Of a stretch of DNA of 64,000 nt, positions 12,210 to 42,018 are shown in pieces. This DNA is from Glandiceps talaboti (Eukaryota > Hemichordata > Enteropneusta > Spengelidae). Where the stretch lies: NCBI RefSeq assembly GCF_964340395.1, contig NC_135561.1:12822961-12886960 (forward strand). The letters run 5' to 3'. The notes under the pieces are model-generated. The model made no database searches. It was not told the origin of the DNA and saw nothing but the letters and a program-made list of their open reading frames with translations. The translations under genes were made by a program, and so were the position numbers. Numbering within the stretch: the first letter of the stretch is position 1; every line of letters starts with the position of its first letter.

Positions 12210-12363
12210 GTTTGAAATTCATAAACTCAACATGTCGTCGAACAAGAAGCACTATGTATGCTTTACCTAACTTACCAGTTTTATCACTGATTCACCATGT
12301 GCCAAGTGATCGCCAACAAATGCAAATGAAAACGCCAGAGCTATTTGAAAATTATCTTGAATG
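12210..12363 (+). other. Exon-like open stretch of unknown identity
   Basis: A frame reading MYALPNLPVLSLIHHV, then MKTPELFENYLEW, stays open up to a good GTAAGC donor at about 12,364. I found no acceptor that clearly defines its start and no neighbouring exon. It may be an exon, an element fragment or chance. Confidence 0.2.
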
Positions 12364-12919
12364 GTAAGCTTACTTGCATTGTAATGAAAATGTTATAGGA
12401 ATATATTTCTCAAGCGTAATACCGTTATGTAAGAATGGTGGAATTAATGTCGATTTTGAAATTTTGACTCATATGTCGAGCATTGCCAAACCAATTAGGT
12501 AATAATGAATGCAGATTGTGATGAATTAGAATGATCTTGGTCTACTGTCAGTATTTTTCTGTTCGAACATACTCAATTCGGTTTTTGGTTGAATAAACAT
12601 AAGTCTGGGGTTAGAATTGACAGCAGAGGGGTCACGAAAAAAATTTAGGATTCAAAGGGGGGGGGGCATGCAAAATCTGATGATTCTGATCCCCCCCCCC
12701 ACCCGAAATATTTTGTTCATGATTTGAACCAACTTAAACCTCGAGAGGTCGTTTACCGAGTAAATTAAAAAGGTTCTCGCGGCTTCGCCGCAATTCCTTC
12801 TAAAACCTGTATTCAGTGACGAGTCTTCAGTGACGAGTTTGGAGACAGCCATGCAAATGTATTTGTGTATGCCTTGCTTTGTCTGTCTGTCTGCCTCTTT
12901 GTGCCGTATTGTCATTTCA

Positions 12920-13350
12920 TATTTCATAATAAAAACCATAGCAGTCTTTGAAATGTTATCGAAGTGAGGGATTTTATTGCACTGTGTGATGACAACGTGA
13001 CACCAATAATCTGAAAGTGTCATATCTTGAAAAAACATCCCCAAATAATAATAATAACAACATAATAAATAATCAAAATTCAATAGTGATTTACATTGGT
13101 GGGTAGCACATGTTGAAAAAAGCTCTTCTTTGTTTAGTTGAATGAATAAGCAGTATTCGAATAAAAAATCCAACCACGATTGTTTGGCATCGGGCATTCC
13201 AATAGAACAAGCGTGATTATTCTAACTAATCTACTTCTGTCAGTAAATAGACTGAAATCATAGCAACTACTGAAACCGCAATCCCAGCCCAATTTAATAA
13301 TCCGTGGGATACACAGATTTCACATGATCTTTTTCATAACATTAAACCAC
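12920..13350. repeat. Diverged ~430-bp repeat, partner of 16,125-16,560
   Basis: Shares a chain of matching blocks in the same order with the sequence immediately 5' of the arylsulfatase start. The blocks are ccatagcagtctt, acaacgtgacacca, taatctgaaa, gctcttc, and atcgcaactactgaaa-type sequence. The pair is older than the 6.9 kb duplication. No sulfatase exon follows this copy. Confidence 0.75.
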
Positions 13351-14117
13351 ATATGTGGCAGTAGTTTGCCGATCGGGGCCCCGGAGGACTTTTGTGTCAC
13401 CATTCGACACGCATGGGCTCTCATAAAATAACAACATGAGACTGTTCGTTTGAATTGTGATCGACACTTTGCTTGTTTAATTCTACTTTACCATCTACAA
13501 GATGATGGGATGGCGAAAGGTCAAGCTCATCATCTACACAATAAAATATTACAATACAAAGGAACAAGCTCATCAACATTTGAAAATCATCTATGACGCA
13601 ATGCTAAACAGGCAACTATGACACATGTTTCAATGTCTCAAAAAGTAGTAAAATCTATATAACAGTTTTCCAAACTTCACAAACATGTCAATAAATATAT
13701 ATTCTTTCATTTCATATACATCAAAAGTCTAGATGCTTTGGATTACTATGCAAATTAAATAGTTTTTCTGAAGACATGAAATCACTTGCCTACTATCACC
13801 TACCTACAACATGATGGGAAGGCGAAATGTCAAGAGGTCATCGTGAACATCACCCTCTCACACATGAAGTCTTTCCTATATGCACAAAGATACAGCATAC
13901 ACAATAAATCTAAATTGCCATTCCACGAACCAGGTTCACATCCTCCAACGGTTCGAGGAAAACGCCACAGTTGTCGTTTGACCAAGAAATAGAAATGCAT
14001 GAAAAAAAGTAACTAAATACGACTGTTTAATTTAGCAATTCGCATGGCAATGCCATGCTATAGAAAGTTTGTCTGTCAGGTTGTCGAACAGGATAACGTT
14101 GTAGACAAGTATTTCAG
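13351..14117. other. Intergenic, with a short repeated motif
   Basis: Two similar ~60-base stretches (about 13,490 and 13,795), each containing gatgatggga or catgatggga followed by aggcgaaa-type sequence. No gene seen. Confidence 0.45.
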
Positions 14118-14565
14118 TCATGTCTGAGGGAGATGTCTGATGCTCACCCCTAATTGCACAGGTGAATTAGTGACAGTGGGTACTGCACCCATAGCATCAA
14201 AGAATTCTTCAGGACCATTCTCAAATGTATTATCACACTGGCCTTCCTCTGCAATAGTTTTTCCATTGATTAGAGGGTAAACCAGTCTTGTAACCAACAC
14301 TGGGATCCGCTCCTATACATTTCAAAGGTGCATCACGTTTTAATCTGTCAGGATGTCCAACAACATCAAAGGTTGAATCAAGTCTCTCAGCTGGAGTCGA
14401 AATATGTTCAATGGCCACACCAGTAGATAGCTCCTTGGTCATCTCTAATACTTGAACTGGACGTTGCCGATTCACTCTCAATACGAGATGTGTATAAGAC
14501 ATCACCACTAGAACAATGATTTTTTCCAGTAACACCCTAATCAGACATGCTATCGTCGTCGTCAC
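14118..14565 (-). other. Unrecognised protein-like stretch in two frames
   Basis: The upstream frame has a hydrophobic segment (LLEKIIVLVVMSYTHLVL) and then a polar region ending near GADPSVGYKTGLPSNQW before a stop. The overlapping next frame reads VTRLVYPLINGKTIAEEGQC and continues to PVQLG, ending at a GTGAGC donor near 14,144. The composition looks protein-like, and a single frameshift would join the two. The hydrophobic segment suggests a type II membrane protein. I do not recognise the family. It could be a decayed gene, a broken exon or chance. Confidence 0.25.
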
Positions 14566-14689
14566 TTTATTGCTATTATATTATACTAGTATATTGGACG
14601 AAACTTTAAAAACTTGGTAACTACACTTTGGAATGGAAATGAAGTGCAGGTATAAATCGGCCCCAGAACCTAAATATCTATTGAATTTC

Positions 14690-14930
14690 AATTGTCATTC
14701 CTACCATTACGGGGACTATCTCACAATATCAAATCAAGGACAATGCCACTAGATTTATATCTAAATGATGAATAGTGAAATATCATGCAGGGTGTATATC
14801 TGGTTTTGCTTAGTTTGTACATTTGTTGATGGTTTCAAGTTAAATTCTTTTTGTGACGGATGTACACACATTATCTACCCCACTGTGTCTGCATGGTTGC
14901 TGTTCATACGTACATGCAGCGTTAGAATTC
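14690..14930 (+). repeat. Interspersed repeat, partner of 58,720-58,915
   Basis: Shares tttgcttagtttgtaca, then a tcaagttaaattc-type block, then ccactgtgtctgcat, in the same order with 58,800-58,900. A fragment (gaagtcatggacaatg) also occurs at ~21,570. A low-copy dispersed repeat; no coding frame is shared. Confidence 0.6.
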
Positions 14931-16124
14931 CCGTACACAATTCTGAGGTACCATAATGATAACTTTATTGATAGTTAGATTATTACACATTTAGTAACTA
15001 ATACTGATGTATAAACTAGGCAATAGGAGTACAACAGTCTGATAATCCTATAGCTTAAGATATTTATCTCTTTAACGGATCTTTTCCTGTAATATCGTAA
15101 ATTACAACAAAAACACGTTATCAATTCACAATAAATTAAACATTAATTGTATATTGTATCATGATGATTTACGATATGGTTGGTAACATCTGATCAAATT
15201 GTTGTTAATACGTATACCTATGTGTGTGACGTTACATCATTTCTAAATAATTCTAAGTTTCGCAAGTAGTAGAATGTAATCAAAAATACATTGTACTTTT
15301 CTAGCCAAAACGTTGGTTTATTTGTTGGCGTTAGTCTTTACTCAGTATGAATTTTTATTTGTGTTTAAAAGGGAACATCACCTCAAGAAATAAAGGCATT
15401 TAGGTTCTGGAGAGTCATTGCACTATTTCACATCACTTACAGTACGAGTAATTGCCGAGAAAACCCGATTATTCGAAATTGCCCGGAACTGAGTCCCTGT
15501 TCGGAGAAAGGTTTTTCCCTCTATGTATCCATAATGTTTCGTGGCATGCAGTTAACATACATGCATATGCTCTAAAGAACTTTGTCATTGTTTTATTTGA
15601 ATGTAATAAGCGCTAATGGAAAATGAATATTTATCTGCAGCTATTGCAGATGCACGTGAGCTGACTTCCAGGAATTCCAGAACTAGCAGCTGCACAAAAC
15701 AGTGAAATAGGAATACTTTTTATCAATGTATATTCACTCTCACGCAATGCAAGTGATTTAAAACCATTCAGTGACTCTCGAACCCAAAGTTAAATCAATT
15801 TCTTAAATGACACTATCTTTATCTAGACATTCTTGGCAAATTATTTTTTGAATATATCAAGGCGGTATCCTATACATGCATTCTTCAAATATATCGGTCA
15901 GTGACAATTTTAGTAGTTAAAGTACTAAAATTCACTGAACATTTGAACAAAAAAAATGTAATTCCAAAAATTCCAAACATGTCTACCATAACGTTTTGAA
16001 TTACGTTAGTAATTCTATTGAACAGATTGCGATAGCGCTGTGCCCATAAAACTTGTTGCACAGAGATTAACTTAATCATATTGATAGTAAACATTATACA
16101 TTCCACCGTACTATGGTATTTTAT
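14931..16124. other. Intergenic, nothing recognised
   Basis: AT-rich sequence with short open frames only and no repeat or motif that I can support. Confidence 0.5.
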
Positions 16125-16560
16125 TATTTCATAAAAGCCATAGCAGTCTTCGAAAACTTATTGACGTATGAAAAGTTATTTCATTGTGCAATAACAACGT
16201 GACACCAGTAATCTGAAAATGTAATATAATTTAAAAACATTGGCCAGTCGTAAATCTCAACAAAATAATAATAAATGTCCATAGGGTTTGCGATTATGGG
16301 CAACACGTTGAAAATAAGCTCTTCCTTGCTTAGTTTGATAGATAGGCGGTATTAGACAAAAATCCTATAAAGTTTGTAACTTTACTGGTTTACCAAAGCC
16401 TATTTGGCAATCCAGTAGAACACGCATGACCATTCTCATGTTCTAACTAATCATTCTACGTCTGACTGGAATCATCGCAACTACTGAAATCGAAATCAAG
16501 GCCAATTTGTCAATCCATGACATAAAAAGATTCAATGTGATATATTTGATCATATTTTAT
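16125..16560. repeat. ~430-bp repeat forming the arylsulfatase 5' flank
   Basis: Second member of the pair with 12,920-13,350. It ends about 30 bases before the arylsulfatase ATG, so it must contain the 5' UTR and probably the core promoter, unless an upstream non-coding exon exists. No clear TATA box is evident. Confidence 0.7.
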
Positions 16561-16589
16561 CGCATCAGTAAGTCAAGTAAAGTTAAGTC

Positions 16590-33926
<17,337 letters not shown>

Positions 33927-35000
33927 ATGAATCCAACCACTATTCTACAGATACAATAAGTAGCTCGTTTTACTTGGTTTAAGGTTTTAGCATATTATCA
34001 ATTTCATGTATCTAAATAAGTACTTGAAATTTGAAAACTTTCCTTTTAAGTTAAATAAGCACAATGGCATATCTTCTAATGACTACAAATGTAAGAGATG
34101 TTACCAAATGAGTGTGTATCAGTAAAACCCATGATATCTTTATTTATGGTTATGATTGACAGCAGAGGGCTTCGTAGAATCCTTAAAGATCATTGTAAAT
34201 GCTGATTCATATATGAAGGTATTGATTCACAAACCAATCTTATTTGTCAATGTGCATTTGTCACAGGTGTCTATATATTTAGCTTTCCTATCATCTATCC
34301 AATACGGCTATTTAAAGTGGCACGCATAAAAGTATACGTACTTATCATTACATCTTTGGCATTCATGGACAAGTCAATACCAAAGTTTGAGGTATTATAC
34401 AGTAGGAAGACAACGAATATATATAACATTTTCTTGTGGATACTTACTAAATAAAAGGTTTTACTTATAACTAATTTGGACAGCTATTGAATATAACCAC
34501 ATTTCACACCTTTCATGATTTTGGTCGCATTGCTTGTGCGTCTAAGAAGTGCGAGCTAAAACTATGAACAGGGTAAGTGTTTTGGATACAAAATGTAAAG
34601 TCTGGTATCCATTTACACTGTATAATTTTTGGAACATTAGCATTTCTCTCCCAATGATACGGTAAATAGCATGATAATGCTTAATAAAAGTGGGATATTT
34701 TACATTAGACATAACAATAAATGGGTATAAAGGAATTGAAAATGTTGTGCTTGATTTATTTTGTCTGTATTTAGTTTTATGCATGAAATATAAGAGCCAC
34801 ATTACCCAACCATGAGATTAGGTGACGAAACCCTATATTGCCACTATATACTTTTGTATTTGATGTACGGCAGCCGACAAGTATCTCTAGTTTTAGATTA
34901 ATCATGGTACTGTATATGAAATATTTAAGAAGAAATCAACTCTCGGAATTAAAGGCCGAAATGAACCCAAACATTTTCGCACTCTACTCCGCAATGTGAA
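33927..35000. other. Arylsulfatase 3' flank and intergenic DNA
   Basis: The 3' UTR is likely to end near the AATAAA at 34,450. Nothing else recognised. Confidence 0.6.
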
Positions 35001-35100
35001 TAAGTAATAGATAGTCAACGAGTTCGGGAAGGTTATGTGCCAATAACCGAGCACATAACCCTACCGAACGAGCTGTCTATCTTACTTATATTACGGCGTG
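34990..35100. repeat. Foldback with ~50-bp imperfect inverted repeat
   Basis: ggttatgtgc at 35,031-35,040 pairs exactly with gcacataacc at 35,051-35,060. The pairing continues outwards through gagttcggga/accgaacgagct and gatag/ctatc to about 34,990 and 35,100. The sequence on its right resembles the region at 2,690-2,815. Confidence 0.75.
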
Positions 35101-35864
35101 ATTAGCTCAAACGGATATATAGGTCACACCCCTAAGAAAGAGTGGGCTATGGCTCCATATAACCAAACGAAATCAAGACCTCTGATTGGTGAATTCGGTC
35201 TAGACGTAGTATATAATTTGATGTATGTATATGGCTTGATATATGACTTGGCATTGCAACAAGAGAGTTTACAAATCTGGCTTAGAAGAAACGTAATAGA
35301 CACTGCTAATATCTTTGACTCTAATAATACCTTTAGTAATAATTGGCATATATCGAAAATGCGCCCTCACAGTTGAATATAACCCCACCATGGAGTAGAT
35401 CTGCAATCAATTTGTTCTTTCATTTACGGTTTATAAATATTCATAAATTTATTAAATGCCCCAGCTTCTAAGTTCTACTTACCTCATCGGAGACACCCAG
35501 TCTCACTTAAAATATTTACTAAAGTGACCGACCATTGCCGCCAACCAATCATGAACGACCAACAGAGCGAAGCGCGAAAAATGCTAAATTCCTCAAATGA
35601 AAACATTCCGTAAAATAAGCCTTATGATTTTGAAAATTGAAGAAAGCAAAGCTCTTTATTTTGAGCGTGGGTGCGTGTTAGTATGGATGTCATCAGATTA
35701 TATCACCATATTGTGTGTCACATGTGCTGAATTGTAATCGAATACTATGTGCCCGGATGTAATTCGAAAACAAAGTGCTGAAAGGTATTTACACAGTAGA
35801 TAAAAATAACATCATGTTAATCTTTCACATATTGATGTTAAGGGAAAAGTGTGCATTGTAAAGA

Positions 35865-36115
35865 ATATGGTTATATGAATGTGAGCATTCATTTATACGC
35901 AGATAACATTGCTCTTCCGTCAGACAATGAAAGTGGCATGCAAAAGATGTTAGATTGTTTTTATAAATGGTGTAAAATATATTGCGTCCTGTTGCAAATA
36001 TCGTTAAACCAACAGTTGGGCATGAGCATTTTAGGAAAACAGATGCTGAACATACACCAAAAAAAGACATTTTTCTCTCTAGTTATGAATAACTTGAATA
36101 CCATATGTTAATGAA
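35865..36115 (+). pseudogene. LINE reverse transcriptase palm relic
   Basis: The frame reads IHLYADNIALPSDNESGMQKMLDCFYKWC (residues continuing from ~35,889), matching the YADD-containing palm strand of LINE reverse transcriptases. The second catalytic Asp is Asn, and the frame breaks soon after. A short, dead fragment. Confidence 0.75.
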
Positions 36116-37565
36116 CACTAAGAGTTTGTAGTAACGGAGAGTATGTTAGGGGATGAACTGAGGGTAGAGCGTAAATTTACGTTTGATTAGTTCTTAGTTT
36201 AAGTATCTTAAAACATGGGATGTAAAGCTTGCACTACACTTTCCAAGCTGTGAAATCATTCACTTGATCTAATAACAAGAAGGGACAACACGAAGATGAA
36301 ATGATAACAAAGGACAGGTAAAATTATAATTCCATAAAACATTTAGATTTTACCATTGATCTGTCTTGGTAGACGACCCCATCAGAATGACAAAGTCCAT
36401 AGTTACAGTTGAAACTAGGCGGCGATTCTCTTTCCATTATTAATACAGCCTCCACATGATTTCCCGAGAAAGATTACTTATGCTATCAACATCACATGAT
36501 ATTATCCCAAGATCAAAAGAGGTGGGGGCATCGAACTACCCCACAACTATACATAACTTGTCATACCGCCACCTAGTGGTCATCTGTAACGACGAAATTT
36601 GTCATTGTGGAGTGGCAATCGACAGCTTACAAATGCTATTTTTTGTACTGCTTGTGTGTTATATCCTGTATTTGAAAATTTAGTTAATTTTCATTCTATA
36701 TATGGTGCGTGACTAAAAGGATTTCAGTTAAAAAATGTTTTAAATTTTGGACAGCTTTCCAAATGACATACAAACTAGATTAAATATAACTGAAGACACG
36801 AATATAAAAACTTCTAATTATAATAAGGGTGGACACATGGTTATCCTTCCCCTTAATGTACCTTCAATGTGGACTTATAATGTGAATAAATAATATATTT
36901 GCTATATCTCATCTTTAACGATTATCTGATAATATTACTATGTATGAGGACTTTTTCAGACTATTCTTAATGCTTCATTGTCATGATGAAATACTCCTAT
37001 ATTTCCTAGAATAACGTTGTCCTTTGAAACACCATCATTGATAACTACAACAAATTCTGACCAAAGTCAAGTTACATATATCTGATAAAAATTGTTCATT
37101 ATTAAATGTAATTCCGATTTGAATAGTACAAGTCAACTGAATTCCGGAGAATGCTTTGTTACAATTAGTTATTTATTCAAGTAAATACAAACTAGTCTAA
37201 TACAATTCTCAAATTGATAAAATCAAGCCAATTTTTTACATTTAAGCTTACATCATATAGCAAGGACTATTCCATTGAAATCATTACAAAGTAAGCAACA
37301 AAATAAGCAATGAAATGGCCAAGGGTACTTTACGATACAGACAATGTGATTAGTTTTCGTACATTAGCTTATATATTTATATAACATTTATTTATTTTTT
37401 GTTTGTCGTTTTAATACCATATTAATTCATATATTGAAATATAGAGGCAAATACTTGCTCACCAACTATAGAAGTAAACCCCCGTAAGGAATAGTTTAGT
37501 CCAACCATCTTGTTACGCAATATATACATACAAACATTAAGTGTATATATATCGACCTTGACAAT
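36116..37565. other. Intergenic, nothing recognised
   Basis: AT-rich sequence with only short unsupported open frames. Confidence 0.5.
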
Positions 37566-37566
37566 C

Positions 37567-37800
<234 letters not shown>

Positions 37801-38280
37801 ATCGACATGACAACTTAAGCCCGTTTTTAAATATTCCGATTTTGCATATATTACCAGAATACTTAAATACTATTTCCAACTATATTTTTACTACCTCCCC
37901 CAACCCTCAGCGCTCACCCCATATAATTGATTAAAACAATGACTGGAACTGCTATGAACAGTGATGTCAATAAATGCATCAAACACAGGCTCCATAATAT
38001 CCAAAGGTTTGCTACAATATAGAAAAAAACGTCAAAAGGGTTATGATTATAATAGTTTAACACACACGGCACATATCCAAGCGTCTGTTGAGCTATTTGG
38101 GGGCGGGGGAAGTTAGGGGAAGGGTATAATGTTGCTTATATTAAAGGTATCCGTAGGCATACTATTATCCATCATTGCCATTAGTAGAACTAAAACATGG
38201 TACACGTGTATAATACACAAAACATGCAATTACATAATTCACTTTACACACACAAATATCCAGGGAATTACTATTATGCA

Positions 38281-38286
38281 TTTATT
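38281..38286 (-). terminator. Candidate polyadenylation signal for the lectin gene
   Basis: AATAAA on the minus strand, about 180 bases past the lectin stop codon. The position fits, but no transcript evidence is available. Confidence 0.4.
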
Positions 38287-38464
38287 TCCCTAACGTCGAA
38301 CATAAATAATGCTTTCAGACATTCAAAGGTCTGCACCATTGTAATAGAAGAGTTCAGGACATTTTGTAAAAGGGTTGTCACCTGAGTAAAGTGGGTGATG
38401 AACAACGTGTTAGCCCCTTTAACAACATAGAACTGTACTGTCATGTGTTTGTTACAATTCAACG

Positions 38465-39024
38465 TTATCCATTCAATAATTCATAAATAGCACAGTTATT
38501 CTTTTTATTTCTGAAATGACCACGTTTGTACATACCATCGCATTGTTGAGGACATTCAGTGATAGCATTCTGTGATGTGTCCTGTCTGTTCACCTTGTTG
38601 ATTCTCATTTGGGTTGCAGTCGGTATTGCTGAAGCCAGTGCTTGGCTTTGTAAATCTTCTCTCACTTCTGCAAGTGTGACATGATTCGTCAGTATTCTCG
38701 ACATACCACTTTCCTCCCTTGTAGGTTGACTTAACGTACGAATTCCTGGGGATGTTTGCTGAATTGGAGTAGGCATTGCAATCTTTGCAGATTGACTTGA
38801 AGTACCATTTGGTAACATTTTAGGTTGGGATGCAGTATCAGTTGTCACCGTCGTAGTTTGGGACTCAGTACCAGTTGTCACCGTTGTAGTTTGGGATTCA
38901 GTACCAATTGTCACCGTAGTTGGTTGGAATGGAGTACCAGTCGGCAAAGTTACTAGATGTGAAGTAATATCTGCAGGAGGCGTTTTGATATATGGTGTAG
39001 TACCTTCACATGAAGTGATTGGAT
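38465..39024 (-). CDS. Lectin exon 4: Thr-rich region and C-terminus
   Basis: 560 bp after a CACACAG acceptor, phase 1. Reads PITSCEGTTPYIKTPPAD, then tandem ~12-residue repeats (TESQTTTVTTGTESQTTTV), then a less repetitive part, and ends CPQQCDGMYKRGHF and CAIYELLNG with TAA at 38,465. Low complexity means homology cannot be judged by eye. The long open frame, in-phase acceptor and position after the lectin domain support it. Confidence 0.7.
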
Positions 39025-39283
39025 CTGTGTGAATTGATGTTAAAATAAAAATTGTTGCTTGCTAGAAATTTGTAGACCTGTCAATATTGAGTTTCTCATC
39101 ACCGGTATGCATGCACGGCAAAACAATTTCCTGGTCAGTCTCATTCAGTCTGTCTGAGTGTATTTAGTAATTATTAAGTTTCTCATCCATCGAAAAAAAG
39201 TCAATCATTTCATCATTATATTTTGTAAAATTTATGTAATTCTAATACTGTGTTCATTTCGTCTCCACAGAAAAAACACTGCA

Positions 39284-39315
<32 letters not shown>

Positions 39316-41897
39316 GTGTGTGTGTGTGTGACTGTATGTATGTACTATGTATGTACTATGTATGTACGTATGTATGTATGTATGTATGTATGTATGTATG
39401 TATGTATGTATGTATGTATGCACGTATGCATGCATGCATGCATGCATGCATGCATGTATGCATGTATGCATGCATGTATGCATGTATGTATGTATGTATG
39501 TATGTATGTATGTATGTATGTATGTATCTGTCTGTCTGTTTGTCTATGCGTCTGTCTCTCTGTCTCGCTGTCTCTCTGTCTCTCCGTCTCTGTATGTGTC
39601 TGTATGTGTTTTAATTATATTATTAGTAATAACATCCACGAGCCATGGTGATATTTTAGATTTTCCCACAAATTACTCGAATAATTTAAGACTAAATCTG
39701 TCAAAAGTTAGTTGAAATGTAGAAGATACTAAATGATTGATTTTGTCTACTGATTTCTACTGACTACTGACTTCTGATTTCTACTGACTTGAAATCCGAA
39801 CATAAAAGGAGAAACTTTTAAATTGCAGGTGTGCACAACTTGCCGTGATTGTACTCGCAGATATATGGTAATCTTAGCATACAGTCTACGTCATTCCACA
39901 TTCCATACTGCCTATCGTCCCGCATATCTAACACCATACACGCTTCGTCTCCATTCCAGTTGTTAGGTTCTCCAGGATTCCAATTGAAGTAGTTCTGCTC
40001 GCATGTACCATGACACAGCCACACGTAGTCTTCCTGCCAAGAAAAAAAGCATACCAACATATACATAATATGTACACGTATTTATGTGTTCTTTGTTGTT
40101 GTGATTTGTGAATAGTAAGTGGAATGTTGGTATCAGCTTTGTTGTAATAAAACCACCTTTAAAAATCAACTCCCTCTATAAAAGACCCAAATTATCTTGT
40201 ATGAAGGTTTGTATTTTCGAATTCAAAATTCGCCAAAAAACACATTTCCATTGTATGTACCAATCCTAGGCATATCACGTTGTGAAAACCCGGGTAATAG
40301 CACTTTATGTATGCCATTGCGAGTTTTTGCTTATTGATGCGTGTAAAATTTCTGATATTTGATGATCTTTGATTGCTCTGGCGTTTCCAAAGAAATCGCT
40401 GGGTACTGCAAACTACTGTGTAGAAAGTGGGAAGGGGATATTTTGGTGATCTAGACAATTTTATTTTTTCGTAATTAGAAAAAAGTCTAAATAAAACCCG
40501 TACATTCGTAGTAGCGTGGTCGGCGTACTGCGTAATAAATCGTGTATTTTCGCTGTAATGTGTAAAAAAGCACCACTTTTCTCGTACATGTGAAATAAAA
40601 TTGTACCATAATTGTATGGCGCTTCAAGGATTCAATACAAGCAACACTAAATTATGATCGTCCTTTATATTACTTGACCGACTTGAGGTACATTATCGTA
40701 TATTGCAGGAAAATAGCTTAGCGACCAGAAGTGTCTTGATACAATACTGTTTTTTGAGAAATCCAAATCTAAGCTCAAGGTCTGTCGATGGAAAGGAAAG
40801 AATGAATGTTCCTCTTGAACTGAGGAATTCAGATACATTAAAATATATATGATCATGTCATTCGATATCCGCTTGTTCAATACAAACATGTATAATGTAC
40901 GTGTACTGCAAAAGAAGATTTCAGTGGATGAAAAAGACAGTTTCGAGGACTTAGTCAATTTTACACTGTGGTCTTCAGATTGGCAAACAGCATTCATTGT
41001 GGACAAGTGCAAAGTAGAGCACATTGGTGTGAAAAATCCAGCATATAATTACACAAAGAATGGCTGTTGTGTTGAACGTTGTGTCAGAAGAAAAGGATTT
41101 GGATGTTCTAATCCATAATTCACTACAGCCCAGTAATTAGGGTGCATCAGCAGCAAGGAAACGCAACAGAACACTTGGACTCATAAATGGAATACATATA
41201 CTACAATATAAATATATCATCATGAAATTATACAACCCGTCAGTAAGACCACACCTGGAGTATGCAGTTCAATCATGGAACCCACATTGCATGAAAGATA
41301 TTGATCTTTTAGAGAAGAATCAAGGAAGAGCTAAGTACTATAAAGCTAATACCAAAGCTACAAAATGTGTGTTATAATGACAGACTTAACACATCGACTA
41401 CACTGGAGAAAAGAAGACTTCGAGGCGACCTAATTCAAGTCTTTCAGATTATGAAAGGATTTGATAAAGTTCCTGTAGATAAACTGTTACTCGTATCCAG
41501 CCAAGCAGAACCAGAGAAATTCAATAAAACTTGCTAAATCAACGGTCAGATTGGACATCAGCAAGTATTTCTTCACTCAGCGGACTGTATCTCTCTACCT
41601 GTATAATGTTATCAAGCCAAGACTGTCCGGGACCTTAAAAACTAGACTTGATTGATTCGGAATATAAACAAAAAAGAGGGATTATCTAAGCCTTTGAGGC
41701 GTCCTTACCTGTTTGGAAATGCTGTCTGCCATGGCCATCATAGTAAATCATCGTATATCATACATACATACATACATACATACATACATACATACATACA
41801 TACATACATACATACATGTCACTTTCACTTCCATCTACACCACTGCTACCACCACCACCACCACCACCACCACCACCATAACAACAACAAAAAGAAT

Positions 41898-41932
<35 letters not shown>

Positions 41933-41970
41933 CGACGACGACGACGACGACGTTAATAATAATAGTGACC

Positions 41971-42018
<48 letters not shown>

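Larger units (their letters stand above)
9865..12900. other. Intergenic region with repeats, no confirmed gene
   Basis: Holds a long (TA)n tract at 10,796-10,860 followed by a fragment resembling the element at 47,880-48,020, pyrimidine-rich stretches, and G-rich sequence near 12,658. One weak exon-like open stretch lies at about 12,210-12,363. Nothing else is recognisable. Confidence 0.5.

Noticed and set aside
39232-39715. Several overlapping Tyr/Met/Cys/Val-rich open frames
   Set aside because: Translation of (ATGT)n and (ATGC)n repeats in lectin intron 3.
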